Shown here: one piece after another, positions 4,115-5,824 of the stretch
Layout of the letters: the number at the start of each line of letters is the position of its first letter
How positions within the stretch are numbered: position 1 is the stretch's first letter
Origin: Porphyrobacter sp.
GTDB lineage: Bacteria > Pseudomonadota > Alphaproteobacteria > Sphingomonadales > Sphingomonadaceae
Direction of reading: 5' to 3'
NCBI GenBank assembly: GCA_021732945.1
Contig: JAKFWB010000546.1
Location: forward strand, 1-5,824
Length of the DNA stretch: 5,824 bases
Program-made: the position numbers and the translations under genes
The notes under the pieces: model-generated
Told to the model about the DNA's origin: nothing
Database searches by the model: none
The model's input: only the letters and a program-made list of their open reading frames with translations

Positions 4115-5824
4115 ATGCCAACCTACACCGCACCAACCCGCGACACCCGCTTCGTCGTCAACGAATTGCTCGACCTTGCGAGCTACGGCAATCTGCCTGG
4201 GTTCGAAAACGCAACCTCGGATATGATCTACACAGTGATCAACGAGGCCGGCAAATTCTGTTCCGAGGTCCTTGCGCCGGTCAATCAGTCAGGCGACGAA
4301 CATGGCTGCACGCGTCATGAAGACGGCAGTGTCACCACGCCTCCGGGTTTCAAGGAAGCCTACAAGGCTTACGTCGATAACGGTTGGGGAACGCTTGCTC
4401 AGCCCGAAATCTATGGCGGGCAGGGCTTGCCGCATGTGCTCGGCTTTGTGCTCGAAGAATATAGCGGCACCGCCAATCAGGCGTTTGCAATGTATCCGGG
4501 TCTGACCGCCGGTGCCATTTCGGCGATTCTCGCCAAGGGTTCGGACGAGCAGAAGGCCATGTACGTGCCCAAGATGATCTCGGGCGAATGGTCGGGCACC
4601 ATGAACCTGACCGAGCCGCATTGCGGCACCGATCTCGGCATGATCCGCACCAAGGCTGTGCCGAACGGTGATGGCTCCTACGCAATTACCGGAACCAAGA
4701 TCTTCATCTCGGCCGGTGAGCATGATCTTACCAGCAACATCATCCATCTGGTGCTGGCCAAGACCCCGGGTGCGCCGGATTCGACCAAGGGCATTTCGCT
4801 CTTCATCGTGCCCAAGTTCATCCTCGACGAAAATGGTGAGCCTGCGACGCGCAACGGCGTGACATGCGGCTCGATCGAAAAGAAGATGGGCATTCACGGC
4901 AACGCCACCTGCCTGCTCAACTATGACGGTGCGACCGGCTACATGGTCGGCGAGGAGCACAAGGGCCTCGCTGCGATGTTCATCATGATGAACGCCGCGC
5001 GCCTAGGCGTCGGCATCCAGGGCTATGCTCAGGCCGAGGTCGCCTATCAGAACGCTGTCACCTACGCGCTCGATCGCCGTCAGGGCCGCGCGCTGACTGG
5101 CCCGGCTGACCCGGCGGCCAAGGCTGACCCGATCTTCGTCCACCCCGATGTGCGGCGGATGCTGATGGACGCCAAGGTCTTCACCGAATCGATGCGGGCG
5201 CTGTGCCTGTGGGGTGCGCTCCAGGTCGATCTGACTCACAAGGCCCAGACCGAAGAAGAGCGCGAGCAGGCTGACATGCTGATCGGTCTCATGACACCCG
5301 TCATCAAGGGCTATGGCACCGATAAAGGCTATGACATCGCCAACAACATGCAACAAATCTACGGCGGCCACGGCTATGTGCGCGAATGGGGCATGGAGCA
5401 GTTCGTGCGCGATAGCCGCATTGCGATGATCTACGAAGGCGCCAACGGCGTGCAGGCGATGGATTTGTGCGGGCGCAAGCTGGCCGCGAATGGCGGCAAG
5501 GCGATCCAGGCCTTTTTCGCCATGATCGACGAGGAAGTCGCAGCAGGCAAGCAAGTGCCTGAGCTGAAGGACATGGCCGAGCGGCTTGAAAAGGCATTGG
5601 GCGAGCAGAAGGCGGCGACCGTGTGGTTCACGCAGAACGCGATGGCCAATCTCAACCACCTCGGTGCGGGCGCGCATCACTACATGCACATCATGGGGAT
5701 CGTGACGCTCGGCTTCTTCTGGCTGAGGATGGCCAAGGTGGCGCTCGACAAGCTGGCCGGAGCGCCCGAAGACAAGGCGTTCTATGAGGCCAAGCTGGTC
5801 TCGGCCAATTACTACGCCGAGCGG
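4115..5824 (+). CDS. Acyl-CoA dehydrogenase, DmdC/FadE-like (3' truncated)
   Basis: This FAD flavoenzyme oxidises an acyl-CoA to the trans-2-enoyl-CoA, passing electrons to ETF, in the cytoplasm. The frame is open for 570 codons from ATG 4115 to the window end, with no stop. It begins MPTYTAPTRDTRFVVNELLDL, the N-terminal extension of the large subfamily that includes DmdC. The FAD/substrate signature MNLTEPHCGTD is at residues 163-173. The C-terminal helical signature QIYGGHGYVREWGMEQFVRD is at about 414-433. RIAMIYEGANGVQ follows, with Glu441 as the expected catalytic base. The tail, from about residue 450, matches the extra helical domain of these approximately 600-residue enzymes, so some 25-30 residues are probably missing. 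Strong AGGGA site seven bases upstream. The gene follows the LiuR-like regulator and may open a beta-oxidation operon. Substrate chain length cannot be told: long-chain fatty acyl, branched-chain or methylmercaptopropionyl-CoA are all possible. Confidence 0.95.
   Translation, partial: MPTYTAPTRDTRFVVNELLDLASYGNLPGFENATSDMIYTVINEAGKFCSEVLAPVNQSGDEHGCTRHEDGSVTTPPGFKEAYKAYVDNGWGTLAQPEIYGGQGLPHVLGFVLEEYSGTANQAFAMYPGLTAGAISAILAKGSDEQKAMYVPKMISGEWSGTMNLTEPHCGTDLGMIRTKAVPNGDGSYAITGTKIFISAGEHDLTSNIIHLVLAKTPGAPDSTKGISLFIVPKFILDENGEPATRNGVTCGSIEKKMGIHGNATCLLNYDGATGYMVGEEHKGLAAMFIMMNAARLGVGIQGYAQAEVAYQNAVTYALDRRQGRALTGPADPAAKADPIFVHPDVRRMLMDAKVFTESMRALCLWGALQVDLTHKAQTEEEREQADMLIGLMTPVIKGYGTDKGYDIANNMQQIYGGHGYVREWGMEQFVRDSRIAMIYEGANGVQAMDLCGRKLAANGGKAIQAFFAMIDEEVAAGKQVPELKDMAERLEKALGEQKAATVWFTQNAMANLNHLGAGAHHYMHIMGIVTLGFFWLRMAKVALDKLAGAPEDKAFYEAKLVSANYYAER

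Noticed and set aside
4289..4960. Minus-strand open frame of 223 residues
   Set aside because: It is also a shadow of the acyl-CoA dehydrogenase, with no domain recognised.
5003..5689. Minus-strand open frame of 228 residues (His- and Leu-rich)
   Set aside because: It is the shadow of the acyl-CoA dehydrogenase, whose signature motifs lie in the plus frame across the same bases.

Overview
The window reads as a GC-rich alphaproteobacterial chromosome. Protein style and gene neighbours point to the Sphingomonadales, probably an Erythrobacter-like lineage. This placement is by recognition only, with no database search. No mobile element, CRISPR array, tRNA or rRNA was seen. The content is mostly housekeeping and central metabolism.

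Layout: (1) 1-1230 (+) is the C-terminal part of pyruvate phosphate dikinase, cut by the window start. (2) 1227-1994 (-) is a class I SAM-methyltransferase-like protein of the BioC/NDUFAF5 type. It converges on ppdK so tightly that the two stop codons share the palindrome CTAG. (3) A gap of about 50 bp with a perfect 7-bp inverted repeat separates it from the divergent comF (2044-2736, +), a zinc-ribbon/phosphoribosyltransferase protein. (4) 2737-3162 has no convincing protein gene. It holds a terminator-like hairpin and then about 200 bases whose two ends pair with each other. The arrangement resembles 6S RNA, read on the + strand. (5) 3163-3558 (+) is hisI (phosphoribosyl-AMP cyclohydrolase). 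(6) 3590-4060 (+) is a LiuR-like MerR regulator, preceded by a dyad that looks like its own operator. (7) 4115-5824 (+) is a large acyl-CoA dehydrogenase of the DmdC/FadE-like type. It is open at the window end and has no stop codon inside the window.

How the genes relate: the MerR regulator and the acyl-CoA dehydrogenase probably form a regulated acyl-CoA (fatty acid or branched-chain) degradation unit that continues beyond the window. The ppdK, methyltransferase, comF and hisI genes are not an evident pathway together. The least ordinary parts are the structured RNA candidate between comF and hisI, the operator-like dyad before merR, the dyad between the divergent methyltransferase and comF genes, and the eroded SAM-binding motif of the methyltransferase.
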